35,296 bases of DNA, from assembly GCA_023488305.1 (NCBI GenBank), contig JAMDEF010000017.1, positions 1 to 35,296 of the forward strand. The letters are read 5' to 3'. Below the pieces are notes generated by a model. It worked only from the letters and a program-made list of their open reading frames with translations, did not search any database and was not told the origin of the DNA. The position numbers and the translations under genes are program-made. Positions 14,790 through 24,354 of the stretch are shown one piece after another (positions within the stretch are counted from its first letter, which is position 1; each line of letters opens with the position of its first letter). The DNA comes from Gammaproteobacteria bacterium (GTDB taxonomy: Bacteria > Pseudomonadota > Gammaproteobacteria > Nitrosococcales > Methylophagaceae).

Positions 14790-16457
14790 TTAATCGAGCG
14801 TAATGGTTTCAGTTTTTGCCAGGCCCTCACCACGTGGGTCACTGGCTGCACTGACTTTGCCAGTTGTTTTATCGGCAACTACTACCTGCATATTGCCAAA
14901 TTGACGATTTAATATATCCAGTTGATGTCCTCGGCGGATCAAATCCTCTTGCTCCGCCTCACTGAAACCGGGAGTTTCGATTTGGACCCGGTCTGGCAGA
15001 TATTGATGATGTAATCTTGGCGCACTGACAATTGCTTCGGCGTCTTGGCCTTCCATAAAATGCAGAATGCCTTGCATCACCATGGTAATAATCCGGCTGC
15101 CACCCGGGGTGCCGATTACCAACAATCGTTGGTCATTTTCAACAAAACTGGGGGTCATGCTGGAGAGGGGACGTTTGCCTGGTTCGATCGCATTGGCAGA
15201 CTCACTGACCAATTCATACGCATTCGGGCTGCCACTTAACGCTGAAAAATCATCCATTTCATTATTAAGTAATACGCCGGTATTGCCAGCAACAAAGCCG
15301 CTGCCGAAAGGCAGGTTAATACTTAGGGTGGCGGAGACCCGATTGCCGTATTGATCGACTATCGAAAAATGCGTGGTGTCTTCGCCTTTATTACTGAATT
15401 CATCCGGTAATTCATCACTTTTGCTGGCAGTTTCTGCATCAATATCGGCAGCCAGCTGCGCCGCATAGTTGGCATCAGTTAAATAATCAGGTACCTCAAC
15501 AAAATCACTGTCACCTAAATGTACAGTGCGTTCGCGATAGGCCCGGCGCATGGTTTCGATCAACCAATGTCTTTTTTGTTGAGTGTTAGCTTGCAGGTAA
15601 TCCAGTGTATTTAACTGATTCAACATCAAGCTGATTAACTGTCCGCCTGCTGAAGGTAAAGCTGCAGTAGTAATGGTGTAACCAGCAAATTGTGTTTGCA
15701 CCGGTTGGCGGATTTTCAGCTGGTAATCGGCCAGATCCTGTTGTGTCCAGTTACCGCCAGCGGCCTGCACCGATTCCACCATCTGTTGAGCGATATCTCC
15801 CTGATAGAAACCATCGCGACCTTTTTCGGCAATCGCTTCCAGAGTTTTGGCTAAATCCTGTTGAATAATCACAGCGCCTAATTCGGGAATGTCATCTCCA
15901 TCCAGAAAGATTGTTTTGGCTTCGGCATTTAACGCCTGTTTTCTAAACCCCATATAGCGCTGATAGCGCGGTGTGACAGCAAAGCCTTCTTTGGCATAAC
16001 GAATTGCCGGGGCAAGCGTGGTCGATAATGGCAACTTGCCATAATGTTGCGACAAATAATCCAATGCAGCCGGGGTTCCGGGAATAGCGGCGGCCAATGG
16101 ACCATTCAGTGATAAATCTCGTAATACCTCACCATTTTCATCCAGATACATATCACGGTGTGCTTTGCTGGGTGCGGTCTCGCGACTGTCCAGCATGATT
16201 TGCTGTTTATCGGCTTGACGATGCAATAACCAGAAACCACCGCCACCCAGACCAGATCCGGCAGGTTCAACCACAGCAAGCGCAGCACTGACGGCAATTG
16301 CTGCATCAAAGGCATTGCCGCCTTGATGCAGAATTTCAAAACCAGCTTCAGTCGCTAAAGGATGTGCCGAAGCAATCGCCGCTTGTCCGCTTTGAGTATG
16401 AGCAAAGCTAACCGGAATAAAAAATAGATAAAGTAATAAGCTGGTGAATAATCTCAT
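14790..16457 (-). CDS. ggt: Gamma-glutamyltransferase (gamma-glutamyltranspeptidase)
   Basis: Periplasmic Ntn-hydrolase that cleaves or transfers the gamma-glutamyl group of glutathione and related compounds. 555 residues with signal peptide 1 to about 19 ([13 protein letters not shown]). Self-cleavage is predicted before Thr361 in [14 protein letters not shown], giving large and small subunits; this Thr is the nucleophile. Other family motifs: [38 protein letters not shown] and KRPLSSMTP. It overlaps trhO by an ATGA junction, so it is translated as the second gene of a trhO-ggt pair. The link between the two functions is unclear. Confidence 0.94.
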   Translation of the reverse strand: MRLFTSLLLYLFFIPVSFAHTQSGQAAIASAHPLATEAGFEILHQGGNAFDAAIAVSAALAVVEPAGSGLGGGGFWLLHRQADKQQIMLDSRETAPSKAHRDMYLDENGEVLRDLSLNGPLAAAIPGTPAALDYLSQHYGKLPLSTTLAPAIRYAKEGFAVTPRYQRYMGFRKQALNAEAKTIFLDGDDIPELGAVIIQQDLAKTLEAIAEKGRDGFYQGDIAQQMVESVQAAGGNWTQQDLADYQLKIRQPVQTQFAGYTITTAALPSAGGQLISLMLNQLNTLDYLQANTQQKRHWLIETMRRAYRERTVHLGDSDFVEVPDYLTDANYAAQLAADIDAETASKSDELPDEFSNKGEDTTHFSIVDQYGNRVSATLSINLPFGSGFVAGNTGVLLNNEMDDFSALSGSPNAYELVSESANAIEPGKRPLSSMTPSFVENDQRLLVIGTPGGSRIITMVMQGILHFMEGQDAEAIVSAPRLHHQYLPDRVQIETPGFSEAEQEDLIRRGHQLDILNRQFGNMQVVVADKTTGKVSAASDPRGEGLAKTETITLD

Positions 16458-17452
16458 GAATGCTTTTTTTGTTTGGCGGCAAGCCTATCCTGTTCTCTTC
16501 GACGTATTTTTACCAGCCGGTGTTGTTCTGCTGCCTCGTTTGATTCCAAGCCGATATGTGCTTCACCGCGTTTCAGTGCCAGCTGCACTTGTTTTTCACG
16601 TTCGGCATAGCGGGCTTTCTGATCATCAGTGGTTTTATCAAAACAATGTGGGCAGGAAACGCCGCGCTGGTATTTTTCACTTTGTTTGTCTTCTTCGGTG
16701 ATCGGTAACCGACAGGCATGACACTGATCGTATTCGCCTTTTTCAAGGCTATGATTAACGGTGACGCGTTCGTCAAATACAAAACATTCACCTTCCCACA
16801 ATGACTCCTGTTCAGGCACGTCTTCCAGATATTTGAGAATGCCACCTTCCAGGTGATAAACCTCTTCGAAACCTTGTTCTTTGAGATAAGCCGTGGATTT
16901 TTCACAACGAATCCCCCCTGTGCAGAACATCGCCACTTTTTTGTGTTTTTGCGGGTCCAGATGCTGCTTTACGTATTCCGGAAACTCACGGAAACTTTCA
17001 GTGTGGGGATTAACGGCATTTTTAAAGGTACCAACCTGTACCTCGTAATCATTACGGGTATCGACCAGTAAAACTTCAGGATCACTGATTAACTTGTTCC
17101 AGTCTTTGGGTTTGATATAGGTTCCGACCGACTGTTTTGGATCGATGCCTTCCACACCCATAGTGACGATTTCACGCTTTAGTTTCACCCGGCTGCGCAG
17201 AAATGGCGGAGTATCGGTATACGACTCTTTGTAACTTAAATCTTTTAATCTGGAATCTGTACGTAAATAATCCAACAAGGCATCAATTGACTGACGTGAT
17301 CCCGCGACGGTGCCATTGATACCTTCCTGAGCCAGTAATAACGTGCCACGCACCTCATGATCCAGCATGAATTTGAGCAGCGATGGTTTAATCGCCGCAT
17401 AATCATCCAGAGTGACAAATTCATATAATGCGCAGACCACAGTTTGAGCCAT
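16454..17452 (-). CDS. trhO: tRNA uridine(34) hydroxylase TrhO
   Basis: Rhodanese-family enzyme that makes 5-hydroxyuridine at wobble U34 of tRNA using O2. 332 residues; the ATG at 17452 fits the family start ([15 protein letters not shown]) and has ACGGA upstream, whereas a longer reading adds 26 unlike residues. The N-terminal acylphosphatase-like part contains [11 protein letters not shown]. The central rhodanese domain has [11 protein letters not shown] and the loop [11 protein letters not shown], with Cys177 as the likely catalytic residue. The C-terminal part has Cys pairs CHAC and CPHC, probably binding zinc, and a charged tail. It was formerly called YceA. Confidence 0.93.
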   Translation of the reverse strand: MAQTVVCALYEFVTLDDYAAIKPSLLKFMLDHEVRGTLLLAQEGINGTVAGSRQSIDALLDYLRTDSRLKDLSYKESYTDTPPFLRSRVKLKREIVTMGVEGIDPKQSVGTYIKPKDWNKLISDPEVLLVDTRNDYEVQVGTFKNAVNPHTESFREFPEYVKQHLDPQKHKKVAMFCTGGIRCEKSTAYLKEQGFEEVYHLEGGILKYLEDVPEQESLWEGECFVFDERVTVNHSLEKGEYDQCHACRLPITEEDKQSEKYQRGVSCPHCFDKTTDDQKARYAEREKQVQLALKRGEAHIGLESNEAAEQHRLVKIRRREQDRLAAKQKKHS

Positions 17453-17578
17453 AGAAATATTCCGTAACGATTTTAAAGCCCTATATTTTACAGGGATATT
17501 GTTGGGTCGTGTATGCTTAGTTGATAGCAAGCCTTAACAAGCAAAATGATTTTACCAATCAACACAGTGAGGTGTGAA

Positions 17579-17992
17579 ATGGATGAATTGCAACAACTTA
17601 AAGAAGAAAGCGAACAATGGCGCGCTGATCATCTTCGCTGGTTGGCCGATGCGGATTACTGGACACATCATACTCAACGGCTGGTTGCTATTTTACACAA
17701 GCTTGAACGTAGCCTGCCCGAACACAGTGCCAAGCTTGATCAACATGTTGGATTAATCATGCAACACGAAGAAACCATCAACCGCTATGAATGCGGGCTT
17801 GACCCTAATTGTATGTCCAGCTGTGACAGTTATATTGATTTAGAAAAGCAACGGGCGTTTCACGATAAGTTGCGAAAACTGCATAAAAAAATGCAACTGC
17901 ATCATCAGCAATTTACCGAGCAGTATAAAAACCAGATGGCGAATTTTTACCAACAAGCACAGTTATTGATGCAGGAAATTGCTGAGGGTTAG
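17579..17992 (+). CDS. Small helical/coiled-coil protein, unknown function
   Basis: Not recognised. 137 residues; the ATG at 17579 follows GAGGTG at good spacing, so the earlier in-frame start at 17546 is rejected. The protein is soluble, very rich in Gln, His, Glu and Leu, and mostly helical with heptad-like leucines (LVAILHKLERSLPEHSAKLD ... LHKKMQLHHQQFTEQYK). Three cysteines cluster in CGLDPNCMSSCDSY, a possible metal or redox site. Its TAG stop codon (17990-17992) coincides with the first bases of a decayed MITE, so the original C-terminus may have been different. Confidence 0.7.
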   Translation: MDELQQLKEESEQWRADHLRWLADADYWTHHTQRLVAILHKLERSLPEHSAKLDQHVGLIMQHEETINRYECGLDPNCMSSCDSYIDLEKQRAFHDKLRKLHKKMQLHHQQFTEQYKNQMANFYQQAQLLMQEIAEG

Positions 17993-18049
17993 GACCTGTT
18001 TATCTCTCATCGCCATCTCTGTTGTGGGCTTAAAGATAAACAAGCTCTA
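17990..18049. mobile_element. Decayed short relative of the 170-bp MITE
   Basis: The left end starts taggacctgtttatctctca and matches the terminal repeat of the element at 7661-7830 almost base for base. The right end gataaacaagctcta is a degraded version of the opposite repeat. Both ends carry TA. Only 60 bp remain, so the interior is mostly lost. It fills the space between two convergent genes and supplies the stop codon of the upstream one. Confidence 0.7.
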
Positions 18050-18051
18050 GA

Positions 18052-18630
18052 TTACCACTGGCGGACTCGCCCAGTATCAATGTGAATAAAGTCGGATTTT
18101 GGATAAAAACCAACGCCACCACCTTGCAGGCTGATCGCCATATCTCGCAATGCTTCAAGTTTTATCCCTGGTAATCGCAAATCTACCGCCATACCAAGTG
18201 TGTGGAGACTTTTTTGAGCAACACCAGTGCTGCTTTTGCGCAGCATTTCATTGCTGGCGGGGGAGCGATAACCGGAAATAATATGAAATGCTTGTTTACT
18301 TTGGGCCTTCTGCTGCAATAGAAACATTAAGTTCAGCAATTGTGGATCCATCTCAGTGTGTTCGCCGCTTCGATGATCACGTAACAGGTAATTAATTTCT
18401 GCCAGTCCGTCAGGTTGATATTCTCCATCTGCCCAATAAACAGCTTTGAGCTTTTCTTCGGTATGCAAGTTATAAAGCGACAATTGGCGAGGGGCTTCTT
18501 TAGGTAAATTTGCCAATGCCGCGGGCATCATTAGTATGGCGCCACTGGCAGCCAGATAACGTAATATTTCGCGTCTGCTAAAGGTTCTTTGCAGAATTGC
18601 GTCAGTTAAACGGTTATCAGAATCAGTCAT
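18052..18630 (-). CDS. Tat-exported DUF882 murein endopeptidase, MepK (YcbK)-like
   Basis: About 192 residues from ATG 18630; the ribosome site is weak, so the start is uncertain. It has a twin-arginine signal (FSRREILRYLAASGAIL) ending near PAALA, so a folded protein is exported by Tat. The catalytic domain follows E. coli YcbK/MepK closely: LSLYNLHTEEKLKAVYW, ISGYRSPASNEMLRKSSTGV, KSLHTLGMAVDLRLPG and GGGVGFYPKSDFIHIDTG. The His-Asp-His zinc ligands are those in SLHTLGMAVD and HIDTG. MepK cleaves 3-3 crosslinks in peptidoglycan. It is a single gene upstream of a decayed MITE. Confidence 0.88.
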   Translation of the reverse strand: MTDSDNRLTDAILQRTFSRREILRYLAASGAILMMPAALANLPKEAPRQLSLYNLHTEEKLKAVYWADGEYQPDGLAEINYLLRDHRSGEHTEMDPQLLNLMFLLQQKAQSKQAFHIISGYRSPASNEMLRKSSTGVAQKSLHTLGMAVDLRLPGIKLEALRDMAISLQGGGVGFYPKSDFIHIDTGRVRQW

Positions 18631-18699
18631 ATCAATACCAGCTACAGAATGTTTAAGCATAAATTGCGCATTACAACAGTAGTTAACTATTTCGTTAAA

Positions 18700-19662
18700 T
18701 TAATGCTGAGATTTATATCGCATCAAAAGCCATAAAAAAAACGGCCCGCCTAGTAAGGTAGTAATAACGCCGACAGGTAATTCTGCAGGGGCAATAACCA
18801 ATCTGGCAAGCGTATCGCAAATCACCAGAAAGCTACCGCCAAAAAGCAATGTGGCCGGTATCAGATAGCGATGATCTTCACCGATAATCAATCGGCAGAT
18901 ATGCGGCACCATCATGCCGACAAAACCAATCGGTCCGCATAGAGCAACGATAGCTCCCACGCACAATGAAGTCACAAAGAACAATGCGTAGCGTACGTAT
19001 TTCACCGAAACGCCTCGACTTGTGGCTATTTCATCACCGGCCATTAACAGGTTCAGTTCGCGGCTCAGATAAATAATCACTACTGCCGTCAGTGTAACGA
19101 AAGGCAATAGCTGCTTTAATTCCTGATAACCCACCACCGTTAAACTGCCCATCAACCAGCGGATAATTTGAAATGAATCGGCAACGTTGCTGAGATATTG
19201 AATAAACAATATCAGGCTGGAAAAGAAGAAACTGATAGCAACGCCGGTTAACAATAAGGTTTCGCCGGAAAAACCAAACCGAAACCGACTGATACTGTAA
19301 ACAAAACTGATGGCTATCAAGGCACCTGCAAACGCGCTAAGGCTGGTGGCACTTAATCCTAAAATCGTAAAACTGATACCTGTATAGACACTAATCGCTG
19401 CACCTAACGAAGCACCGCTGGCGACTCCCAGGGTAAATGGTGTGGCTAGCGGGTTACGAAACATTGCCTGAAATACCATGCCACACAATGCCAGACCACA
19501 GCCCGCAGTAAATGCAAATAACACTCTTGGGATCCGCAACTCATAGATGATCATTTGCTGGATGTCTGCGGAACCAGCTGCTGAAAAATCCAGCCACGGA
19601 CTGATAATGACCACCAGAATGGTAAACAGACTTAATGCGATGAGTTTAAGTTTTATGCTCAT
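18700..19662 (-). CDS. btuC: FecCD/BtuC-type ABC importer permease
   Basis: 320 residues with about ten hydrophobic helices, the normal size for the permease of vitamin B12 or Fe-siderophore importers. Family marks: LRIPRVLFAFTAGCGLALCG near the N-terminus, FRNPLATPFTLGVASGASLG, the coupling region ATSRGVSVKYVR, and GPIGFVGMMVPHICRL near the C-terminus. Its start overlaps the ATPase stop by four bases (ATGA). It is third gene of the importer operon. Cobalamin is the preferred guess from the binding protein; iron chelates remain possible. Confidence 0.88.
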   Translation of the reverse strand: MSIKLKLIALSLFTILVVIISPWLDFSAAGSADIQQMIIYELRIPRVLFAFTAGCGLALCGMVFQAMFRNPLATPFTLGVASGASLGAAISVYTGISFTILGLSATSLSAFAGALIAISFVYSISRFRFGFSGETLLLTGVAISFFFSSLILFIQYLSNVADSFQIIRWLMGSLTVVGYQELKQLLPFVTLTAVVIIYLSRELNLLMAGDEIATSRGVSVKYVRYALFFVTSLCVGAIVALCGPIGFVGMMVPHICRLIIGEDHRYLIPATLLFGGSFLVICDTLARLVIAPAELPVGVITTLLGGPFFLWLLMRYKSQH

Positions 19663-20435
19663 GACTCATCTGCCACAGCAATCAGCCGATCATGATGCGG
19701 ATGTTTGGCAAAAACAAACGCTTGCTGGTAAAGCTGCTGTAACCGCTCGGCATTTAAAAACTGTTCAGCAGGACCATGCCACAGACATTTTCCATCGAGT
19801 AATGCCAATACATGTTTGCTGTGCTGCGCGGCGTGATTGATATCGTGAGTTACTTCAATAATGGTTTTATTATGCTGCTGATTAAGTTTGCGGATCAGTT
19901 GATGAACTGCTACCTGATGATGCGGATCCAGAAATGCGGTAGGTTCATCCAGGACCAATACCGGTGTATCCTGCGCCAAAGCAGCAGCGATCATTACTCG
20001 CTGACATTCGCCACCGCTTAAGGTCGACATTTTACGATAACGAAAGGCTTGGCATTCGGTGATATTGAGGGCATTTTCTACCACCTCATTATCATGAGTC
20101 TGCCATTCTGAAAAAACATGATGATGACTATATCTTGCCATTCGCACATAGTCATCCACAATAAAGGTGAGATGGTTGCCACCATTTTGCGGAACGTAGC
20201 TGATAAGCCTTGCCAGCTTTTTGTGGCGATACTGGGAGATAGACTGACCATCAATCATGAGCTTGCCACTGTGAATCGGCAAAATCGCGATCAACGTTTT
20301 GAGGAAGGTGCTTTTACCTGAACCATTTGGTCCAACGATGCACAGATAATCTCCTTGAGCGGCGTTGCAACTAATTGATTCAATAAGTTTTTTATCAGAA
20401 ATCCTGACGGAGATATCCTGCGCGTTAATCAACAT
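19659..20435 (-). CDS. btuD: ABC importer ATPase, BtuD/FecE type
   Basis: 258 residues. Walker A is GPNGSGKST at 35-43, the signature is LSGGECQRV, Walker B is VLVLDEPTAFLDP, and the switch His is in VTHDINHAAQHS. The Q-loop lies in YVPQNGGN. It is a cytoplasmic motor subunit for the neighbouring permease. It overlaps the binding-protein gene by 11 nt and the permease gene by 4 nt, so the three subunits are tightly coupled. Confidence 0.9.
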   Translation of the reverse strand: MLINAQDISVRISDKKLIESISCNAAQGDYLCIVGPNGSGKSTFLKTLIAILPIHSGKLMIDGQSISQYRHKKLARLISYVPQNGGNHLTFIVDDYVRMARYSHHHVFSEWQTHDNEVVENALNITECQAFRYRKMSTLSGGECQRVMIAAALAQDTPVLVLDEPTAFLDPHHQVAVHQLIRKLNQQHNKTIIEVTHDINHAAQHSKHVLALLDGKCLWHGPAEQFLNAERLQQLYQQAFVFAKHPHHDRLIAVADES

Positions 20436-21345
20436 GGTTCACCTGTCCCCAATCGAGGTGAGGGTGTAATATTTGTGCCAGCTGTTCAGCCAACTGAATA
20501 ATCCTGGGCCCGGGGATCACCGCATAATCCGCCTGAATAATATGTAATTGATTGTTTTGAATAGCATGGATTTTATCGAGTCGCTGCCATTGTTGCCGAA
20601 GGGCAGTGATATCCGGTGAATACACCTCAGCATCCGGAAAAATATCGATAATAACATCCGGGTTAAGCCTTAACAGACCCTCAGTAGATAAAGCTGGAAC
20701 ACGGAGCTGAGTGCTCTGATAGACATTGGTGGCACCGATGAATGGCAATAAATCATTATAAAAATCCTGTTGCCCGGCGATATAGACTTTATCCAGATAA
20801 TGAGTGTTTGAACTATGGGCAATGGCGATTAAAACCCTGGGTTTTGTCTGACTCTCTACTTTTTGGTGAATCGCTGCAAGCCGGCTGTCAAAATCACTAA
20901 TAAGCTTCTCAGCTGTTGTAGTTTGACCAACAGCGGCGGCAATATCGATGATACTGCGACGAATGCCGGCCAGGGTGGAGTTATCAATACTTAAAGTGGC
21001 AATACCTAATTGTTGTAGCTGTTTTTGCAGCGCATGTTGGCGTTCCAGCAGGATGACCATATCAGCCTTTAACCGAACAATCTGTTCCAGATTCGGGTCA
21101 AGATAACCGCCCACTTTGGGTAAATTGTTCACTTGTGCGGGATATTGGCAGTAGTCTGTTACGGCAACCACCATATCTCCGGCATTCACGGCAAAAAGTG
21201 TTTCTGTAATGCTGGGAGCCAAGCTAATGATCCGCTGAGATGGAGATAGCGGGGACACGCTGCTGTCTTGCAACGTTTTTTCAGGCTGCAACCAGACAAA
21301 AATAAATACCGCGATAAACAGCAGAATCGGCCAAAAACGTGCCAT
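20425..21345 (-). CDS. btuF: Periplasmic substrate-binding protein, BtuF type
   Basis: 306 residues, with AGGGAAG before the ATG. The N-terminus has a hydrophobic segment (PILLFIAVFIFVWL) with no lipobox Cys, acting as signal or anchor. The binding-protein fold (peripla_BP_2) shows in RIISLAPSITETLFAVNAGD, VTDYCQYPAQVNNLPKVGGY, LDPNLEQIVRLKADMVILL and YAVIPGPRIIQLAEQL. The YP-x-x-x-x-L-P-x-V-G-G pattern is common to cobalamin-binding BtuF-like proteins. Only 66 bp separate it from hpt, so there is no room for a cobalamin riboswitch. Heme or siderophore uptake is the alternative. Confidence 0.85.
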   Translation of the reverse strand: MARFWPILLFIAVFIFVWLQPEKTLQDSSVSPLSPSQRIISLAPSITETLFAVNAGDMVVAVTDYCQYPAQVNNLPKVGGYLDPNLEQIVRLKADMVILLERQHALQKQLQQLGIATLSIDNSTLAGIRRSIIDIAAAVGQTTTAEKLISDFDSRLAAIHQKVESQTKPRVLIAIAHSSNTHYLDKVYIAGQQDFYNDLLPFIGATNVYQSTQLRVPALSTEGLLRLNPDVIIDIFPDAEVYSPDITALRQQWQRLDKIHAIQNNQLHIIQADYAVIPGPRIIQLAEQLAQILHPHLDWGQVNHVD

Positions 21346-21411
21346 TTTGGCTTCCCTGTGACCAAAACAGCCTATTATACTGACTGATGTTGATACATAT
21401 AGGTAAAACGC

Positions 21412-21948
21412 ATGAATCAGGTAATGCAGCAGGCAGAGTGTTTATTTACGTTGCAGGCGATCGACGAAAGTCTTGAACAACTGGCCTCTAAGTTGAATCA
21501 GGAGTATGTGGATAAAAACCCAGTATTGCTGTGTGTGATGAATGGTGCAGTGATGACCATGGGACATCTATTGCCTAAGCTGCAATTTAATCTGGAAACC
21601 GATTACATTCATGCGACTCGCTATGGTGATAAAACGGTAGGCGGATCGTTGGATTGGCGTGCAAAACCCAGCATTGAATTGCATGGAAGGCATGTTTTAT
21701 TAGTTGATGATATTTACGATGAAGGCTTCACATTGGCCGCCTTAAGAGAATTCTGTCAGCAATCCGGAGCCATGTCGGTTAAGACCGTGGTTTTAGCAGA
21801 TAAGCAGCATGGCAACAAGCATGGCACACCGCCTGAATATATAGGCTTATCACTTCCAAATCGCTACGTTTTTGGGTTTGGTATGGATTACAAAGGCTAT
21901 CTGCGCAATGCGCCCGGTATTTTTGCAATCAAGGAAAATGCATCATGA
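21412..21948 (+). CDS. hpt: Hypoxanthine-guanine phosphoribosyltransferase
   Basis: Converts hypoxanthine or guanine plus PRPP to IMP or GMP. 178 residues, with AGG eight nt before the ATG. The PRPP loop is VLLVDDIYDEGFTL. CVMNGAVMTMGHLL is the PPi loop. A C-terminal base-binding region contains NRYVFGFGMDYKGYLRN. Its stop overlaps the mtiP start by four bases. In pseudomonads, methylthioinosine phosphorylase releases hypoxanthine, which this enzyme would salvage, so the pair forms one short pathway. Confidence 0.92.
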   Translation: MNQVMQQAECLFTLQAIDESLEQLASKLNQEYVDKNPVLLCVMNGAVMTMGHLLPKLQFNLETDYIHATRYGDKTVGGSLDWRAKPSIELHGRHVLLVDDIYDEGFTLAALREFCQQSGAMSVKTVVLADKQHGNKHGTPPEYIGLSLPNRYVFGFGMDYKGYLRNAPGIFAIKENAS

Positions 21949-22679
21949 TCGGATTGATTGGTGGTAGTGGTTTAAGTCAGTTAGAGGGCTTAGTTCTTGA
22001 ACAGCAAATGCAGCGTGAAACGCCATTTGGTGAACCATCAGCACCATTAATGATTGGTAAGTTTGCGGGTAAAGACGTCGCGTTTCTACCCCGGCATGGA
22101 GAGCATCATACCATTCCGCCACATTCGATAAATTATCGGGCCAATATCTGGGCGATGCATCAGTTAGGCGTCGATCAAATTCTTGCCGTCGCCTCGGTGG
22201 GAGGCATTACCGAAGCATATAAGCCTGGAACGATCGCTTTGCCTGATCAATTGATTGATTACAGCTGGGGAAGGGAATCCAGTTTTGCCAGTGAGGATTT
22301 TTCTGCCGATAAACATATTGATTTCACTTATCCATTTGATGAAACCCTGCGCCAGCAAATACAACTGGCTGCCAATATCGAAGAAATGACAGTGATAGAT
22401 GGCGGCGTCTATGCCGTTACTCAAGGACCTCGACTGGAAACCGCTGCTGAGATCCGCAGATTAAAAACCGATGGCGCCGATATGGTGGGCATGACTTTGA
22501 TGCCGGAAGCTGTGCTTGCTCGAGAGTTAAATATCGCCTATGCCAGTATTGCGATTGTAGCTAATCAGGCTGCTGGTATAAGTTCACACCCGTTGACTAT
22601 CGAAGCCATCCTGGAAACTATGGATGCAACAATGGGCCAGGTTCGTTGTTTATTAAAATGTGTTATTCCGTTGTTGTAG
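21945..22679 (+). CDS. mtiP: S-methyl-5'-thioinosine phosphorylase
   Basis: Phosphorolysis of methylthioinosine (or methylthioadenosine) to methylthioribose-1-phosphate and base, for salvage of the polyamine by-product MTA. 244 residues of the trimeric PNP/MTAP family: GLIGGSGLSQLEGL phosphate loop, RHGEHHTIPPHSINYRAN, GVYAVTQGPRLETAAEIR and GMTLMPEAVLARELNIAYAS. The purine-site segment reads VANQAAG, with Asn where adenine-specific MTAP has Asp; this favours a 6-oxopurine (hypoxanthine) base. Coupling to hpt points the same way. Its last 17 nt overlap the convergent csiV-like gene. Confidence 0.88.
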   Translation: MIGLIGGSGLSQLEGLVLEQQMQRETPFGEPSAPLMIGKFAGKDVAFLPRHGEHHTIPPHSINYRANIWAMHQLGVDQILAVASVGGITEAYKPGTIALPDQLIDYSWGRESSFASEDFSADKHIDFTYPFDETLRQQIQLAANIEEMTVIDGGVYAVTQGPRLETAAEIRRLKTDGADMVGMTLMPEAVLARELNIAYASIAIVANQAAGISSHPLTIEAILETMDATMGQVRCLLKCVIPLL

Positions 22680-23298
22680 CTTCACCCTCAGTCGGTAACG
22701 AATAGGTTTCCGGGCCGGTCATATTGGATAACACCTGATCCGGAGTTGATACTGGAATCAGCTGTAAAATTGCCCCGAATCGCGGATGATCGAAATAATG
22801 CACCTGTCGACTACGAATGCGGCGTAATTCCACTAAGCGTGGTTGAGACAAGGTATGAAATGAATCACTTTCAACTGACCGGACACCATCCTGCAACCAT
22901 AAGTCCAGATTGGCATGCAAGTATGTTGCGATATGAAAACGTACTTGGCCTTTCACTCGTTCTGATTCAATAGCAACTGCTTGAGCACGATTGCGATTCC
23001 CTACCGCTTGTTGCCAGGACTGATGACTCACTACCCGATAGCCAGCTGAATTGCGCAAGCGTTGGGCAATATCACCAAGATTTTTATTTTCTGCTGGTTG
23101 AATCGCTTTATTTGCCATACCTACGCTCAACGGAGCGGGATCCTGCAACGTAAATGCGGGTGATTGTTCGTTATCAGAGGGATTAAGAACTTCGAACACA
23201 ATCAGCTCAACGTGGTACCACTGTTGCGCCTGTGCGGCGACGCCGATACTCATTAAACCGACGAATAATATGCTATTGGTTAGGTTCAGAAATTTCAT
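22663..23298 (-). CDS. CsiV-family periplasmic protein
   Basis: 211 residues with a signal peptide (about 1-24, ending AAQA). Mature start QQWYHVELIVFEVLN matches the W-Y-x-V-E-x-x-V-F signature of the CsiV family. Vibrio CsiV is a peptidoglycan-binding protein needed for cell shape in some conditions. The conserved end SRQVHYFDHPRFGAILQLIPV is also family-typical. In pseudomonads a member sits beside mtiP as here. The tail is polar and disordered (LPTEGEATTTE) and its stop region overlaps the 3' end of mtiP. Confidence 0.8.
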   Translation of the reverse strand: MKFLNLTNSILFVGLMSIGVAAQAQQWYHVELIVFEVLNPSDNEQSPAFTLQDPAPLSVGMANKAIQPAENKNLGDIAQRLRNSAGYRVVSHQSWQQAVGNRNRAQAVAIESERVKGQVRFHIATYLHANLDLWLQDGVRSVESDSFHTLSQPRLVELRRIRSRQVHYFDHPRFGAILQLIPVSTPDQVLSNMTGPETYSLPTEGEATTTE

Positions 23299-23428
23299 AA
23301 AAAAGCAGTCCCGGATAACGAATGTGGCTATTGTCTTACGCTAACTCGAAAAAGTCCAAGATCCACCCGTTTGATGTACTTTGCTGGTATCATCAAATGA
23401 ACATCAAAAGTCGCAATGGAGCAGAGTA

Positions 23429-24352
23429 ATGGAAGGTTTTTCGCTATTTGTCATCGTGGTACTGGTCCTGGCCATTGTCCTTGTTTTAATGGGCGTCAAG
23501 TCAGTCGATCAGGGGTGGGAATATACGGTTGAACGCTTTGGTCGTTATACCAAAACATTGCGACCAGGTTTAAATCTCATTGTGCCAGTGATTGATAAGA
23601 TCGGCGCACGCATTAATATGATGGAGCAGGTCTTGGATGTGCCTTCGCAAGGCATTATCACTAAGGATAATGCGATGGTACGGGTGGATGGCATAGTCTT
23701 TTATCAAGTTATTCATGCTGCAAAAGCCGCTTATGAAGTCAGCGGACTGGATAATGCGATTCTGAATTTAACCATGACTAACGTGCGTACTGTTATGGGC
23801 TCAATGGATCTGGATGAATTGCTCTCCAAACGTGATGAAATCAATACACGATTATTGACGGTAGTGGATGACGCAACCACACCATGGGGTATTAAAGTCA
23901 CCCGTATTGAAATCAAGGATATTGAACCACCCGCCGATCTGATTGAAGCCATGGGCCGTCAGATGAAAGCAGAGCGGATTAAACGCGCTAATATTCTTGA
24001 AGCTGAAGGTCATCGTCAATCAGAAATTCTGCGAGCAGAAGGTGAAAAACAAGCTGCAGTTTTGGAGGCTGAAGGTCGACGTGAAGCGGCTTTTCGAGAT
24101 GCCGAAGCGCGTGAACGTTTAGCGGAAGCTGAAGCTAAAGCCACAACCATGGTTTCAGAAGCCATTGCACAAGGTGACGTTCAGGCTGTGAACTACTTTG
24201 TGGCACAAAAATACATTGAAGCACTCAAAGATATGGCTAGTGCTAACAATCATAAAATCATCATGATGCCTCTGGAAGCGGGAAGTGTTATCGGATCATT
24301 AGCCGGTATTACCGAACTGGCAAAAGAAGCGTTCGTACGTAAAGAGAATTAA
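23429..24352 (+). CDS. qmcA: SPFH/stomatin-family protein QmcA
   Basis: 307 residues from ATG 23429, which follows GGAG at 7 nt; an upstream reading adds 16 unlike residues. One N-terminal membrane helix ([17 protein letters not shown]) is followed by the SPFH domain ([20 protein letters not shown] ... [19 protein letters not shown]). A long Glu/Ala-rich coiled coil ([20 protein letters not shown]) and a C-terminal hydrophobic patch complete it. Such proteins form large membrane cages or microdomains, often around FtsH. The next gene encodes an NfeD-type partner, the standard pairing. Confidence 0.92.
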   Translation: MEGFSLFVIVVLVLAIVLVLMGVKSVDQGWEYTVERFGRYTKTLRPGLNLIVPVIDKIGARINMMEQVLDVPSQGIITKDNAMVRVDGIVFYQVIHAAKAAYEVSGLDNAILNLTMTNVRTVMGSMDLDELLSKRDEINTRLLTVVDDATTPWGIKVTRIEIKDIEPPADLIEAMGRQMKAERIKRANILEAEGHRQSEILRAEGEKQAAVLEAEGRREAAFRDAEARERLAEAEAKATTMVSEAIAQGDVQAVNYFVAQKYIEALKDMASANNHKIIMMPLEAGSVIGSLAGITELAKEAFVRKEN

Positions 24353-24354
24353 AA

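Noticed and set aside
23371-23409. TTGATG/CATCAA repeats before qmcA as an operator
   Set aside because: Arms are short, spacing is irregular and no regulator is nearby; could be chance in AT-rich sequence.
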